From Caldilineae bacterium (GTDB taxonomy: Bacteria > Chloroflexota > Anaerolineae > Epilineales > Epilineaceae), in the NCBI GenBank assembly GCA_020634625.1, contig JACKBJ010000022.1, forward strand, positions 1 to 52,573: a DNA stretch of 52,573 nt, in the 5' to 3' direction. The stretch's first letter is position 1; each line of letters begins with the position of its first letter. A model generated the notes under the pieces. It searched no databases. It was given only the letters and a program-made list of their open reading frames with translations, and had not been told where the DNA came from. Positions 33,231 to 41,449 of this stretch are shown one piece after another. A program made the position numbers and the translations under genes.

Positions 33231-34850
33231 TTAGTGGGCGGGACCGGCGGGTGCGCCGGCGACGGCCAGTTGCTCGGCCACCGTGCGGTGGATCAGCTGG
33301 TAGAGCGCGGTGAGGGCTGGATCCTCCGCTTCCTGCACCGTGTCGAAGAGGATCGAGACCATCACCCATCGCGAGCGCCGGGGCGCGAGATCGGCCCAGA
33401 TCCGGGCCGCGTAGTCGTCGGTGCTGCGCTCGGCCGATTGGAACCAGTAGCTGGCCGAGCGCGGCGCGCCGCCGGCGCCGGCGCCGAGAGCGACGAAGCG
33501 CAGCGGGAAGCCGGGATCGACCAGATGCGGGCGGGAAGCCTCCAGCTTCAGGCCGAAGACCTCGAAGCAGCGCTCGGGCTGGTGGTGGGCACGCCAGGTT
33601 CGGCTCTCGACCAGGAGCAGCGAGCCGCGCAAGCCGCGATGGTCGAAGCGGGCGCGCTGCACCCGATCCGCCCCGTCCTCGAGCAGCCAGCCCAGGCTGT
33701 CGGGCTCGAGCGGCAGGGCTCGGGCATGCAGCGCCGCGGGCAAGCGCCAGGCCTCGTCCGGGGCGATCGGCGGTTGGCTTGCTGCCGGCAGGGCGCGCGG
33801 GCTGTAGAGGACGATCATCAGGCTCAAGCCGGCCAGCAGCGAGACCGCGCGCCACGGGCGGCCACCGGCGTCGCGGGCCCGATCGCCCGGGACGGGATCG
33901 CTGGGCTCCTTCGCCGCCGGCGCCCAGGCATCGGCTTCGATCGACGGCAGGCGCCGCAGGAGCGCCAGCGCCAGCCAGCAGGCCAGCCCGAAGCCCAGAG
34001 CGCCCAGCGGCAGGTGCAGCAGCTCGGCCACCAAGGGCCAGCCGGCCACCTGGCCCAGGACGACCAGAACGGCCACCCGGGCGAAGTTGGCGGCGGCCAG
34101 CAACAGGCCCAGCAGACCCGCCAGGCCCAGCCAGGCCGGTCCGACCCGCCGCCGTTCGATCCAGGTGGCCGCGGCCAGGAAGAGCAGCCCGGTCCAGAGG
34201 CTGCGCACGCCGCTGCAGGGCAGGTCGACGTGCGAGATGCCGTTCTCGAAGACCAGGATGGTGTCGACGCCGACCGAGCCGTGGCCGGCGGCTGCCAGCC
34301 CGGCCTGGACGGCTCGGGCCGTGGCCAGCCGCAGGGGATAGCCCAGAAAGGTCTCCAGGTGGTGCCCGAAGGGCAGGGCCAGGATGACCAGCAGCGCCGC
34401 GCCGGCCCCCTGGCGCCAGGCCCGCGGTGCCAGCCAGAGCCCCAGCAGCCCGTAGGCCGAGAGCCCCAGCAGGGCGTCGCCGAGCAGGTTGACGTCCAAC
34501 CAGCGGGCGTTGGCCAGCCAGGCCAGCGCCGCGCCAAGGGTCAGCGCCATGGGCACGGCCGGCGCCCGGAGCGGCGCGTCCAGGCGCGGCCGCAGGCCGC
34601 CCAGCCGAGCCTGGCGCAGCACCAGCGCCAGCGCGCCGGCCAGCGCCCAGGCGCTGGAGCGCAGGTGATCCTCGCCGGCCAGCTGGGCCAGGTGGGCCAG
34701 CGAGGGGCGGAAGAGCCAGGACCAGAGCGCCAGAATCGCCAGGTTGCGCAGGCAAGCCCGCGCGACGCCGGGCGTGGAGGGGCAGTCCGCTTCCGATGGC
34801 GGCGCCGCTCCCAGGGCCGCATGGCCAGGCGCTTCGATTCCGATGTGCAT
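33231..34850 (-). CDS. xrtO: exosortase O-like enzyme with EpsI-like C-terminal domain
   Basis: Membrane cysteine transpeptidase/protease that processes PEP-CTERM proteins. The 539-residue protein has about eight to ten membrane helices and the exosortase triad: Cys212 in PCSGVRSL, Arg258 in NFARV and His279 in LLHLPLG. A further helix (about 345-360) precedes an EpsI-like extracytoplasmic domain containing HHQPERCFEVFG. The start is ATG at 34850 because AGGAG is 6 bases upstream; an ATG at 34874 lies before this site. It is paired with the PEP-CTERM membrane protein in a two-gene operon. The subtype O assignment rests on the fused EpsI-like tail and the partner gene and should be checked by profile search; exosortase identity is firm. 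Confidence 0.87.
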   Translation of the reverse strand: MHIGIEAPGHAALGAAPPSEADCPSTPGVARACLRNLAILALWSWLFRPSLAHLAQLAGEDHLRSSAWALAGALALVLRQARLGGLRPRLDAPLRAPAVPMALTLGAALAWLANARWLDVNLLGDALLGLSAYGLLGLWLAPRAWRQGAGAALLVILALPFGHHLETFLGYPLRLATARAVQAGLAAAGHGSVGVDTILVFENGISHVDLPCSGVRSLWTGLLFLAAATWIERRRVGPAWLGLAGLLGLLLAAANFARVAVLVVLGQVAGWPLVAELLHLPLGALGFGLACWLALALLRRLPSIEADAWAPAAKEPSDPVPGDRARDAGGRPWRAVSLLAGLSLMIVLYSPRALPAASQPPIAPDEAWRLPAALHARALPLEPDSLGWLLEDGADRVQRARFDHRGLRGSLLLVESRTWRAHHQPERCFEVFGLKLEASRPHLVDPGFPLRFVALGAGAGGAPRSASYWFQSAERSTDDYAARIWADLAPRRSRWVMVSILFDTVQEAEDPALTALYQLIHRTVAEQLAVAGAPAGPAH

Positions 34851-35030
34851 GCCAGCTCCTGATTCGGCGCGCATGTGGTGGACGCATGCCGGTTACGTGC
34901 CGAGCTGGGCGTCAGGATAACCGATCCGAAGGGGCTCGGACCTGTAGGCTCCGACAGGTTGCGCAGGGGCCGAAGCGCCGTAGCGGCCGGAATCCGATCG
35001 CGGTCGGGGTAGACGGCGGGGTCGAATCGC

Positions 35031-35059
35031 TTGCACACCGACCCGTTTCCTGGTATCAT
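35031..35059 (+). promoter_or_regulatory. promoter of the alpha/beta hydrolase gene
   Basis: TTGCAC at 35031-35036, 17-base spacer, TATCAT at 35054-35059. It lies about 300 bases before the start codon, implying a long leader. Confidence 0.7.
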
Positions 35060-35065
35060 TCGATC

Positions 35066-35359
35066 GACTGACTACCCCCTTGTCAGTGGCCGGTGGACTC
35101 CCAACGGGACGGGGGTCCGCCGGCCGGCAGGGGAGTCCGTCGCCCGAACACCGTCGCCCGATCGCCGTCGATCGATCGCCATCGATCCCGGGGCGTCGTG
35201 CCAGGTGTCTGGATACCGGTCGAATCCATCTCCCGCGCTGCGTGCATCCGTCGACCCGACTTCGAACCGCCCAGGGCGGCGCGCGTCGAGCAAAGCGAGG
35301 CCCTTGGGGTGATCCAACGTTCCAAGCCCGGAGTCGATCGGCGGCGGCCTGAGCCGGCG
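35066..35359 (+). promoter_or_regulatory. long structured 5' leader of the hydrolase mRNA
   Basis: About 294 bases between the predicted transcription start and the ATG. It contains ACTGAC/GTCAGT flanking a pyrimidine-rich loop at the very 5' end, a long-range pair GGACTCCC (35095-35102)/GGGAGTCC (35131-35138), and a duplicated CGATCGCC[G/A]TCGATC segment around 35158-35187. The frame upstream of the ATG is open but its translation is Arg/Pro-rich and unlike protein. I do not recognise a known riboswitch class. Confidence 0.4.
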
Positions 35360-36349
35360 ATGTCGGTCCGATCGGCCGCGACGCGAGGCCTCCGGCCGGC
35401 GCTGCTGGCCCTGTCGCTGCCGCTGCTGGCCTTGCCCGGCTACCGCGTCTACGCCGAGCAGCGCCTCGGGGCCGAGCTTGCCCGCGGGCCGCGCGATGCG
35501 GCGACCGGCGTCCTGCTGGGGGCCGAAGCCCTGACGCTGCCCGGCGGTTCCGGCAGCGCGGTGCTGCTGATCCACGGCTTCGCCGGCAGCCGGCGCGACT
35601 TCAACGACCTGGGCCAGCGGCTTCAGGCCGAGGGGCACACCGTACGCATGCTCCGCCTACCCGGGCATGGGACGCAGCCCCAGGACTTTGCCGGCGTCAC
35701 GCCCGACCAGCTGCGAGCGCATGTCGCGGCCGAGCATGCCGCCCTGGCGGCCACCCACGAACGGGTCGACGTGGTGGGCTTCTCCATGGGCGGCGCGCTG
35801 GCGACGCTGCTGGCCGCCGAGGCGGCGCAGCGCCCGGCTTCCGGCGCCGGAGACATCGCCGGATCCGCCGACATCGCCGGCCGGCCCGGCCGTCTGGTTC
35901 TGATCGCGCCCTACTTCGCGGTGACGCCGCACTGGTACTACGGCCTCGCGCCCGAAACCTGGCACCGGCTGCTGCGGCCCTGGCTGCCCTACGCGGTCAA
36001 GAGTCGCTACTTCGTGAAGCTCAACCAGCGCGAGAACGTGGATCGGCTCCTGACCTATCGGGTGGTGCCGGCGGCGGCCGTCGACACCGCCCTGGCGCTC
36101 GGTGCGGCCGCGGCCGATCCGGCCACCCTGGCAAGGGTTCGCGCGCCGGTCCTGGTGCTACACGCCGCCGGCGACGACGCCGCCGACCCGGCGGCATCGC
36201 GGCGCGCCTTGCAGGGCATGACCCAGGCCGCCTCGCGACGGTACCTCGACTTCGGGCGCTCGAACCACCTCCTGCTCTGGGACTACGACCGGCTGGCGGC
36301 GGAGGCGGAGATCTTGCGCTTCCTGGAATCGTCACGAGCGACCCGATGA
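35360..36349 (+). CDS. alpha/beta hydrolase (lysophospholipase/carboxylesterase-like)
   Basis: 329 residues with an N-terminal hydrophobic segment (about 11-28) that is a signal anchor or signal peptide. The alpha/beta hydrolase fold follows: HGFAG oxyanion-hole motif (72-76), nucleophile Ser142 in GFSMGG, Asp273 or Asp274 in HAAGDDAADP and His304 in RSNHLLLWD. Most like carboxylesterase/monoacylglycerol-lipase-type enzymes; substrate unknown. A short duplicated DIAG segment (about 166-175) sits in a surface loop. No clear Shine-Dalgarno precedes the ATG at 35360; the open frame upstream is not protein-like. The membrane glycosyltransferase-like gene follows on the same strand. Confidence 0.8.
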   Translation: MSVRSAATRGLRPALLALSLPLLALPGYRVYAEQRLGAELARGPRDAATGVLLGAEALTLPGGSGSAVLLIHGFAGSRRDFNDLGQRLQAEGHTVRMLRLPGHGTQPQDFAGVTPDQLRAHVAAEHAALAATHERVDVVGFSMGGALATLLAAEAAQRPASGAGDIAGSADIAGRPGRLVLIAPYFAVTPHWYYGLAPETWHRLLRPWLPYAVKSRYFVKLNQRENVDRLLTYRVVPAAAVDTALALGAAAADPATLARVRAPVLVLHAAGDDAADPAASRRALQGMTQAASRRYLDFGRSNHLLLWDYDRLAAEAEILRFLESSRATR

Positions 36350-36395
36350 CCCGCCGGGCCTGAAACCGACCCGCGCCATCGCGCGTCGGTTCGGC

Positions 36396-38522
36396 ATGGC
36401 GCTTCCAACCGTCGTTGAGCGGCGAGTCCGGCCGAGATCGGAATCCTGGCAGATCGCGCTGCCGTTGCCCTTGGCAAGGGCGGGGCGATGGGCTCGGACC
36501 CTGCTTCCGTCGGCGTTGATCGGGCTGGTCGCGCTGTCGGCGGGCAGCTTCTCGGACGAAGGCGAGATCCTGCTGATCGCCGCGCGCATGGCGGAAGGCG
36601 AGGTGCTCTACCGCGACGTCTTCACCCACCACTTTCCGTTGCCCTATCTCCTCACCGCGCTGCTGTTTCGCGTGACGGGCCGGTCCTTGCCGGCGGCACG
36701 GCTGGGACTGCTCGGCCTGACCCTGGCGACCTTCGCCTGGCTCGGGAGGCGCGGGGATCGGCGATCGACCGCCCGATTGACCTGTCTGGCCTGGGTGCTC
36801 CTCGCGCCCTTCGCGGCCGCGAACCTGGTCATCTACCCGGTCTTCAGCGCCTTGTCCCTGCTCATGGTCTTCGTCTTGGGCCGCGACCTGCTCGCGGCGA
36901 GGACGGTCGGCTCGAGCCCCGCGTCGCTGCCGGACGGCGCGATGCTGGGGCTGGCCATCGCCGCGGCAGGCCTTTCCGACCCGCTGACGGTCTACCCGAT
37001 CGGCGTTCTGGCCATCGCGCTCCTGGTCAGGCGCTTCCAGCCACGACCGGCCCTGGCCGTCATGGTGGCGAACTGCGCCGGCGTCGTCGGTCTGGTCTTG
37101 GCGATCGGCCTGGCAACCGGCGCGCTCGACGACTTCTGGCGCGACGCGATCCAGTTCAACCGGACCGTCTACCCGGCCTACCGATCGGATGCGAGCGCGC
37201 TGCGGATCGGCGCGATGCTCGCGGCGATCCAGGCCTTCCTCGGCCTGGGCGACCCCCGCTTCTGGCTCGATCCGCCCGGGCGAAGCCTCCGCTTCGCGCA
37301 GATCGGCGACTTCGACGGCTGGCTGTTCAGCGGCGGCTTCTTTCGCCTGGCCGTCCTGTCGTCGGTCGGGCGCTGGGCGCTCGCCGGCCGACTGCTCAAC
37401 GCCTGCTACACGCTCGGCTTCGGCGCGGCGCTGCTGGCGGTGAGCGATCGGGGATTTCGCGGCCTCCCCTTTCAGGCCCTGGCGCTGTGGCTCGCAGCGG
37501 AGCAGGTGCTTGCCTTGAGCGCTCCCAACGCGCTCGCGTCCGACCGCGACCCGGGGCGCGGTCGCCGCTCCGGCTGGCGTCGGCGGCAGGCGAACCTCGA
37601 GCAGGTGGCGCTTGCGATGGCGGCCGGCGGTTGCCTGTTGCTGGGTGGCTGGCTGCTCGGCCAGAGCGCGCTCGGTCTCTGGCGCAACCGTGCGGGCTTG
37701 GCGTGGGGAGCCAGCACCGGGGCGTATCGAGCCAAGGGTCTGGAGTTGCGGCGCCTGGTGAACGACCCGAAGGAGGCGCGACTGGCCTGGTATCCCTACG
37801 AGCCCTACATCGACTTCTTCGCCGCGCTTCCGCCCGTGACCCGCTATCCCAACCTCTTGCCTTGGACGGCCGAGTGGGCCGACGGCGAGGTGGCGCAAGC
37901 GCTCGGCCGGGCCGTCGCGATGCGCCGCCCGACCCTGGTCGGGTTCGACCCGACCCGCTGGTTCTGGGATGCGTCATTGGACACCGGCTCGCACGCGCCG
38001 CGGACCTGGCGGCGCTTGCGGGAGTCCTGTCGACGGATCGATGTGGATCTCTTCGTTTGTGGACCGCCGGTCGCGCCGGACTTGGCGGTGATCGATCCGT
38101 CGATCCCGGCCGAGCAGCCGCTGCCCGAGATGCTGGCCGGGACGCGCGCGGTCCAACGGTTTCGAGCCGAGTGCGCGGGGTTGAGCCAGGTCTCCGTGCG
38201 GCTGGCGACCTTCGCCCGCAACAACGCCGCGTCCATCGCGATCGCCGTCGTCGACCTCGCCACGGGTCGGGAGCTCGCGCTGCAACCGATCGCCGGCCGG
38301 CGGGTGGTCGACAACGTCTGGCAGCGGTTGGCGCTGCCGCGGCAGGCAGCGTCGCGGGGGCGAGCGTACGCGATCGAGCTGCGCTCGGCCGACGGGGCGC
38401 CGGGCGACGCCTTGACGGCCTGGCGCAGCCAGGCGGACCGGTATCCCGAGGGCGAGCTGTCGATCGATGGCGAGGCGCAGGACGGCGATCTGGTCTTCGC
38501 CTATGCCTGCGCGATGCCTTGA
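36396..38522 (+). CDS. polytopic membrane protein, GT-C glycosyltransferase-like
   Basis: 708 residues with many hydrophobic helices over the first ~440 residues and a soluble C-terminal domain. The first luminal loop has SDEGEILLIAARMAEGEVLY followed by RDVFTHHFPLPY, which resembles GT-C (ArnT/PMT-like) membrane glycosyltransferases that use polyprenyl-phosphate sugars, with an acidic catalytic loop and an AxxxxxGxxxYRD motif. The acceptor is unknown. No Shine-Dalgarno is seen before the ATG at 36396; a hairpin (AACCGAC 36364-36370 with GTCGGTT 36385-36391) ends 4 bases before it. It may act in surface glycosylation alongside the adjacent exosortase locus, but that is inference. Confidence 0.7.
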   Translation: MALPTVVERRVRPRSESWQIALPLPLARAGRWARTLLPSALIGLVALSAGSFSDEGEILLIAARMAEGEVLYRDVFTHHFPLPYLLTALLFRVTGRSLPAARLGLLGLTLATFAWLGRRGDRRSTARLTCLAWVLLAPFAAANLVIYPVFSALSLLMVFVLGRDLLAARTVGSSPASLPDGAMLGLAIAAAGLSDPLTVYPIGVLAIALLVRRFQPRPALAVMVANCAGVVGLVLAIGLATGALDDFWRDAIQFNRTVYPAYRSDASALRIGAMLAAIQAFLGLGDPRFWLDPPGRSLRFAQIGDFDGWLFSGGFFRLAVLSSVGRWALAGRLLNACYTLGFGAALLAVSDRGFRGLPFQALALWLAAEQVLALSAPNALASDRDPGRGRRSGWRRRQANLEQVALAMAAGGCLLLGGWLLGQSALGLWRNRAGLAWGASTGAYRAKGLELRRLVNDPKEARLAWYPYEPYIDFFAALPPVTRYPNLLPWTAEWADGEVAQALGRAVAMRRPTLVGFDPTRWFWDASLDTGSHAPRTWRRLRESCRRIDVDLFVCGPPVAPDLAVIDPSIPAEQPLPEMLAGTRAVQRFRAECAGLSQVSVRLATFARNNAASIAIAVVDLATGRELALQPIAGRRVVDNVWQRLALPRQAASRGRAYAIELRSADGAPGDALTAWRSQADRYPEGELSIDGEAQDGDLVFAYACAMP

Positions 38523-38535
38523 TCGCGCTGCGGCG

Positions 38536-38565
38536 TTCCGAGCCTGGCCGGCCGCATGGTATCAT
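38536..38565 (+). promoter_or_regulatory. candidate promoter giving a leaderless transcript
   Basis: TATCAT at 38560-38565 lies only 8 bases before the ATG at 38574, so transcription would begin almost at the start codon. A weak -35, TTCCGA (38536-38541), is 18 bases upstream. No Shine-Dalgarno is present. Confidence 0.4.
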
Positions 38566-38573
38566 CGGCGCCC

Positions 38574-39251
38574 ATGAACCTCTTGATCGAGACCTTCACC
38601 GTGATGCCCTTCGGCGAGAACACCTACCTCGTCGGCGACCTGGATGCGGGCGAGGCCATCGTGGTCGATCCCGGCGGGCGGGCCGACGAGATCGTGCGCG
38701 TCGCCGAGCGGCGTGGCCTGCGGATCGACCGCATCGTCAACACGCATGCCCACATCGACCACGTCTCGGGCGTGGCCGCGCTCCAGGCGCTCACCGGCGC
38801 GAGCTTCTGGCTGCATGCCGAAGCGGAGCCGATGCTGGCCCAGCTGGGGCTGCAGGCGGCCATGTTCGGCTTGCCGCCGCTGGAGCCGCCGGTCGTCGAC
38901 CATCACCTCGTGGCCGGCGACCGGGTGACGGTCGGCGGGGCCAGCCTCGCGCTGCGCTACACGCCGGGCCATGCACCGGGCCACGTCACCCTGGTCGGCC
39001 CCGAGATCGCCTACGAGGGGCGCCGAGCGCCCTTCGCGCTCTGCGGCGACGTCATCTTCATGGGCTCCATCGGTCGGGTCGACCTGCCCGGCGGCGACTA
39101 CGGCACGCTGATGCGGGTCATCGAGCGAGAGATCCTGAGCCTGCCCGACGCGACGCTGCTGCTCTCGGGCCATGGCCCGGCGACCACCGTCGGCCAGGAG
39201 CGCCAGCACAACCCCTTCGTGCGCGACTGGCTCGCGCGCTCGGGCGCCTAG
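38574..39251 (+). CDS. metallo-beta-lactamase-fold hydrolase (glyoxalase II-like)
   Basis: 225 residues with the binuclear metal motif H58-x-H60-x-D62-H63 (THAHIDHVSG), then TPGHAPGHVT supplying another His, the Asp in CGDVIF and the last His in LLSGHGPAT. This is the usual pattern of hydroxyacylglutathione-hydrolase-like and general thioesterase-like MBL enzymes; the exact substrate cannot be told. The next gene begins 3 bases after its stop, so it is co-transcribed with the methionine/folate enzyme. There is no Shine-Dalgarno, consistent with a leaderless start. Confidence 0.85.
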   Translation: MNLLIETFTVMPFGENTYLVGDLDAGEAIVVDPGGRADEIVRVAERRGLRIDRIVNTHAHIDHVSGVAALQALTGASFWLHAEAEPMLAQLGLQAAMFGLPPLEPPVVDHHLVAGDRVTVGGASLALRYTPGHAPGHVTLVGPEIAYEGRRAPFALCGDVIFMGSIGRVDLPGGDYGTLMRVIEREILSLPDATLLLSGHGPATTVGQERQHNPFVRDWLARSGA

Positions 39252-39254
39252 GCC

Positions 39255-41210
39255 ATGGCCGAGCAGCCGCTTCTCGCCCGACTGCGCCAGGGCCCGCTGC
39301 TGGCGGACGGCGCCATGGGCACGATGCTCTACGGCCTGGGCATCGGCTACGAGCGCTGCTTCGACGCCCTCTGCGAGACCCGTCCCGAGCTGGTGCGCGA
39401 CCTGCACCAGCGCTACGTGGCCGCCGGCGCGCGCCTGATCGAGACCAACACCTTCGGCGCCAACGCGTTTCGACTGGCCGAGCACGGCCTCGAGGATCGG
39501 GTCCGCGCGATCAACCTGGCCGGCGCCCAGCTGGCCCGAGCCGTGGCCGATGCGGCCGCGCTCGAGGAGCGGGTCTGGGTGGCGGGCAGCATCGGGCCGC
39601 TCGGAGCGGCGCTGGCGCCGCTCGGGCCGCTCGATCCCGAGGCGGCGCGCGCGGCCTATGCAGCCCAGGCGGCCGCGCTGGCCGAGGGCGGCGTCGACCT
39701 GATCGTGATCGAGACGATGCGTTACCTGCGCGAGGCGCAGCTGGCCCTCGAGGCGGTGCGCTCGGCCTGCGACCTGCCCGTGGCGGTCCTGATGACCTTC
39801 GGCGAGGATGGCCGCACGGCCAGCGGACGACGGCCGGCCGAGGTGGCCGCCGCCCTGGACGCGCTCGGCGCCGACCTGTTGGGCGCCAACTGCTCGACCG
39901 GTCCGGCCCAGATGCTCGAAGTCATGGCACGCATGGCCAGCGCCACCTCGCGGCCCCTGGTGGCCATGCCCAACGCCGGCCTGCCGGCGGTGGCCGGTGG
40001 CCGCTACGTCTACACCGCCTCGCCGGCCTACATGGCCGAGCTGGCGCGCGACATGGTCGCGGCCGGGCTCGGCCTGATCGGCGGCTGCTGCGGTACCACG
40101 CCCGAGCACATCGCCGCCATGCGCGAGGCGCTGGCCTCGGACGGCGAGGCGCCGCCCCCGCTGCGACTGCCCGGCGGCCTGGTCGCCGACGGGGGCGATG
40201 CCCCGGTTGCCGGCGGCAGCGCGCCGACCCTGCGCGGGCCGACCGACTTCGAGCGCGCGCTGCACCGCGGGCCGGCCGTCTGCGTTTCGGTCGACCCGCC
40301 CAGCGGCTTCGACGCCGGCGGTCTGCTGGAGGCGCTGCGGCCGCTGGCCGAGTCGGCGGCGGTCGACGCCTTCGTGCTCTCCGACAGCCCGCGCGCCCGG
40401 CCCCGGGCCAGCGCCCTGGCCACCGGCGCGCTCATCCGCGGCGCTCTGGGCGCCCCGACCCTGCTGCACGTCGCCTGTCGCCACCGCAACCTGGTGGCCA
40501 TCCACGCCGACCTGATGGGCGCGCATGCCCTGGGCCTGCGCGACCTGGTGGTGGTGATGGGCGAGCTGCCGGCCCAGGGCGATTACCCCAACGCCACCGT
40601 GGTCAACGACGTCAGCGACGTGCAGCTGATCCGGCTGCTGGACGGCTTCAACCAGGGCTACGATCAGGCCGGCCGGCCCCTGGCCGAGCCCACCGCCTTT
40701 CACATCGGGTGTCGCCTCCACTTCGGCGCGCTCGACCTCGGTCGCGAGATCGAGGCCTTCGAGCGCAAGGTGGCCGCCGGCGCCCGCTTCGCCATCTCCG
40801 ATCCGCTCTACGACCCGTCCCTGCTGGAAGCCGCGCTCGAGCGCCTGGGCGGCGCCTTCCCCGTGCCGCTGTTGGTGGGCCTGCTGCCGCTCGAGAGCGC
40901 CCGGCACGCCGCCTATCTGCACAACGAGGTGCCCGGCATCGACATCCCGCCCGAGCTCCTGGCTCGCCTGCGGGCGGCGGGCGAGCAGGGCCGGGAGGCG
41001 GGTCTGAGCGCCGCTGCCGAGCTGATCGCGGCCGTCCGATCCAAGGTCGCCGGCATCCAGGTCCTCCCGCCCTTCGAGCGCTACGGCCTGGTGACGGAGC
41101 TGGTCGGCCGCGCCCTGCCCGAACGTGCCGTGCCCCAGCGCGCCTCGGCCGAGCCGCCCCGGCTCGACGCGTCGCCCGAGGACGTCCCCGCCCGGAGGCT
41201 GCCCCTATGA
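39255..41210 (+). CDS. bifunctional homocysteine S-methyltransferase / methylenetetrahydrofolate reductase
   Basis: 651 residues. The N-terminal half (about 1-300) is a Zn-dependent homocysteine methyltransferase with DGAMGTML, ETNTFGAN, the zinc ligand Cys in GANCSTGP and the Cys-Cys pair in GGCCGTTPEH. After a Gly/Ala/Pro linker, the C-terminal half (about 335-625) is a MetF-type FAD TIM barrel with CVSVDPPSGFD, LLHVACRHRN and FAISDPLYDP. It would make methyl-tetrahydrofolate and use methyl groups for methionine synthesis, as in YitJ-type fusions. The initial catalytic Glu region is changed to SVDPP, as seen in such fusions. MoaD follows with an ATGA overlap. Confidence 0.92.
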   Translation: MAEQPLLARLRQGPLLADGAMGTMLYGLGIGYERCFDALCETRPELVRDLHQRYVAAGARLIETNTFGANAFRLAEHGLEDRVRAINLAGAQLARAVADAAALEERVWVAGSIGPLGAALAPLGPLDPEAARAAYAAQAAALAEGGVDLIVIETMRYLREAQLALEAVRSACDLPVAVLMTFGEDGRTASGRRPAEVAAALDALGADLLGANCSTGPAQMLEVMARMASATSRPLVAMPNAGLPAVAGGRYVYTASPAYMAELARDMVAAGLGLIGGCCGTTPEHIAAMREALASDGEAPPPLRLPGGLVADGGDAPVAGGSAPTLRGPTDFERALHRGPAVCVSVDPPSGFDAGGLLEALRPLAESAAVDAFVLSDSPRARPRASALATGALIRGALGAPTLLHVACRHRNLVAIHADLMGAHALGLRDLVVVMGELPAQGDYPNATVVNDVSDVQLIRLLDGFNQGYDQAGRPLAEPTAFHIGCRLHFGALDLGREIEAFERKVAAGARFAISDPLYDPSLLEAALERLGGAFPVPLLVGLLPLESARHAAYLHNEVPGIDIPPELLARLRAAGEQGREAGLSAAAELIAAVRSKVAGIQVLPPFERYGLVTELVGRALPERAVPQRASAEPPRLDASPEDVPARRLPL

Positions 41211-41446
41211 CTATCCGTGTTCGACTCTTCGCCGCCTATCGCGAGGTGGTCGGCGCCGGCGAGCTCGAGCTGCCGGCCCAGGCCGGCATGACCGTCGGCG
41301 CCGTCTGGCAGAGCCTGGTGACACGCCATCCGGCCCTGGCCGGCCAGGCGCCCGCGGCCGCGCTGAACGCCCGCCTGGTCGAGGCCGACACGCCGCTCGA
41401 CGCGGGTGACGAGCTGGCCTTCCTGCCGCCGGTCAGCGGCGGATAG
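41207..41446 (+). CDS. moaD: molybdopterin synthase small subunit (ThiS/MoaD-type sulfur carrier)
   Basis: 79-residue ubiquitin-fold sulfur carrier ending in the required Gly-Gly, with the typical FLPPVSGG C-terminus and a VRLFAAYREVVG N-terminus. The C-terminal glycine is thiocarboxylated and donates sulfur to precursor Z. The ATG at 41207 overlaps the stop of the upstream gene (ATGA), and CGGAGG at 41193-41198 is a good ribosome site. MoaE starts 3 bases after its stop, so the two subunits are made together. Confidence 0.93.
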   Translation: MTIRVRLFAAYREVVGAGELELPAQAGMTVGAVWQSLVTRHPALAGQAPAAALNARLVEADTPLDAGDELAFLPPVSGG

Positions 41447-41449
41447 CCC

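Noticed and set aside
35093..35359. N-terminal extension of the hydrolase from GTG 35093
   Set aside because: The extra 89 codons are Arg/Pro-rich and lie within a structured leader; the family-like start with a signal anchor is the ATG at 35360.
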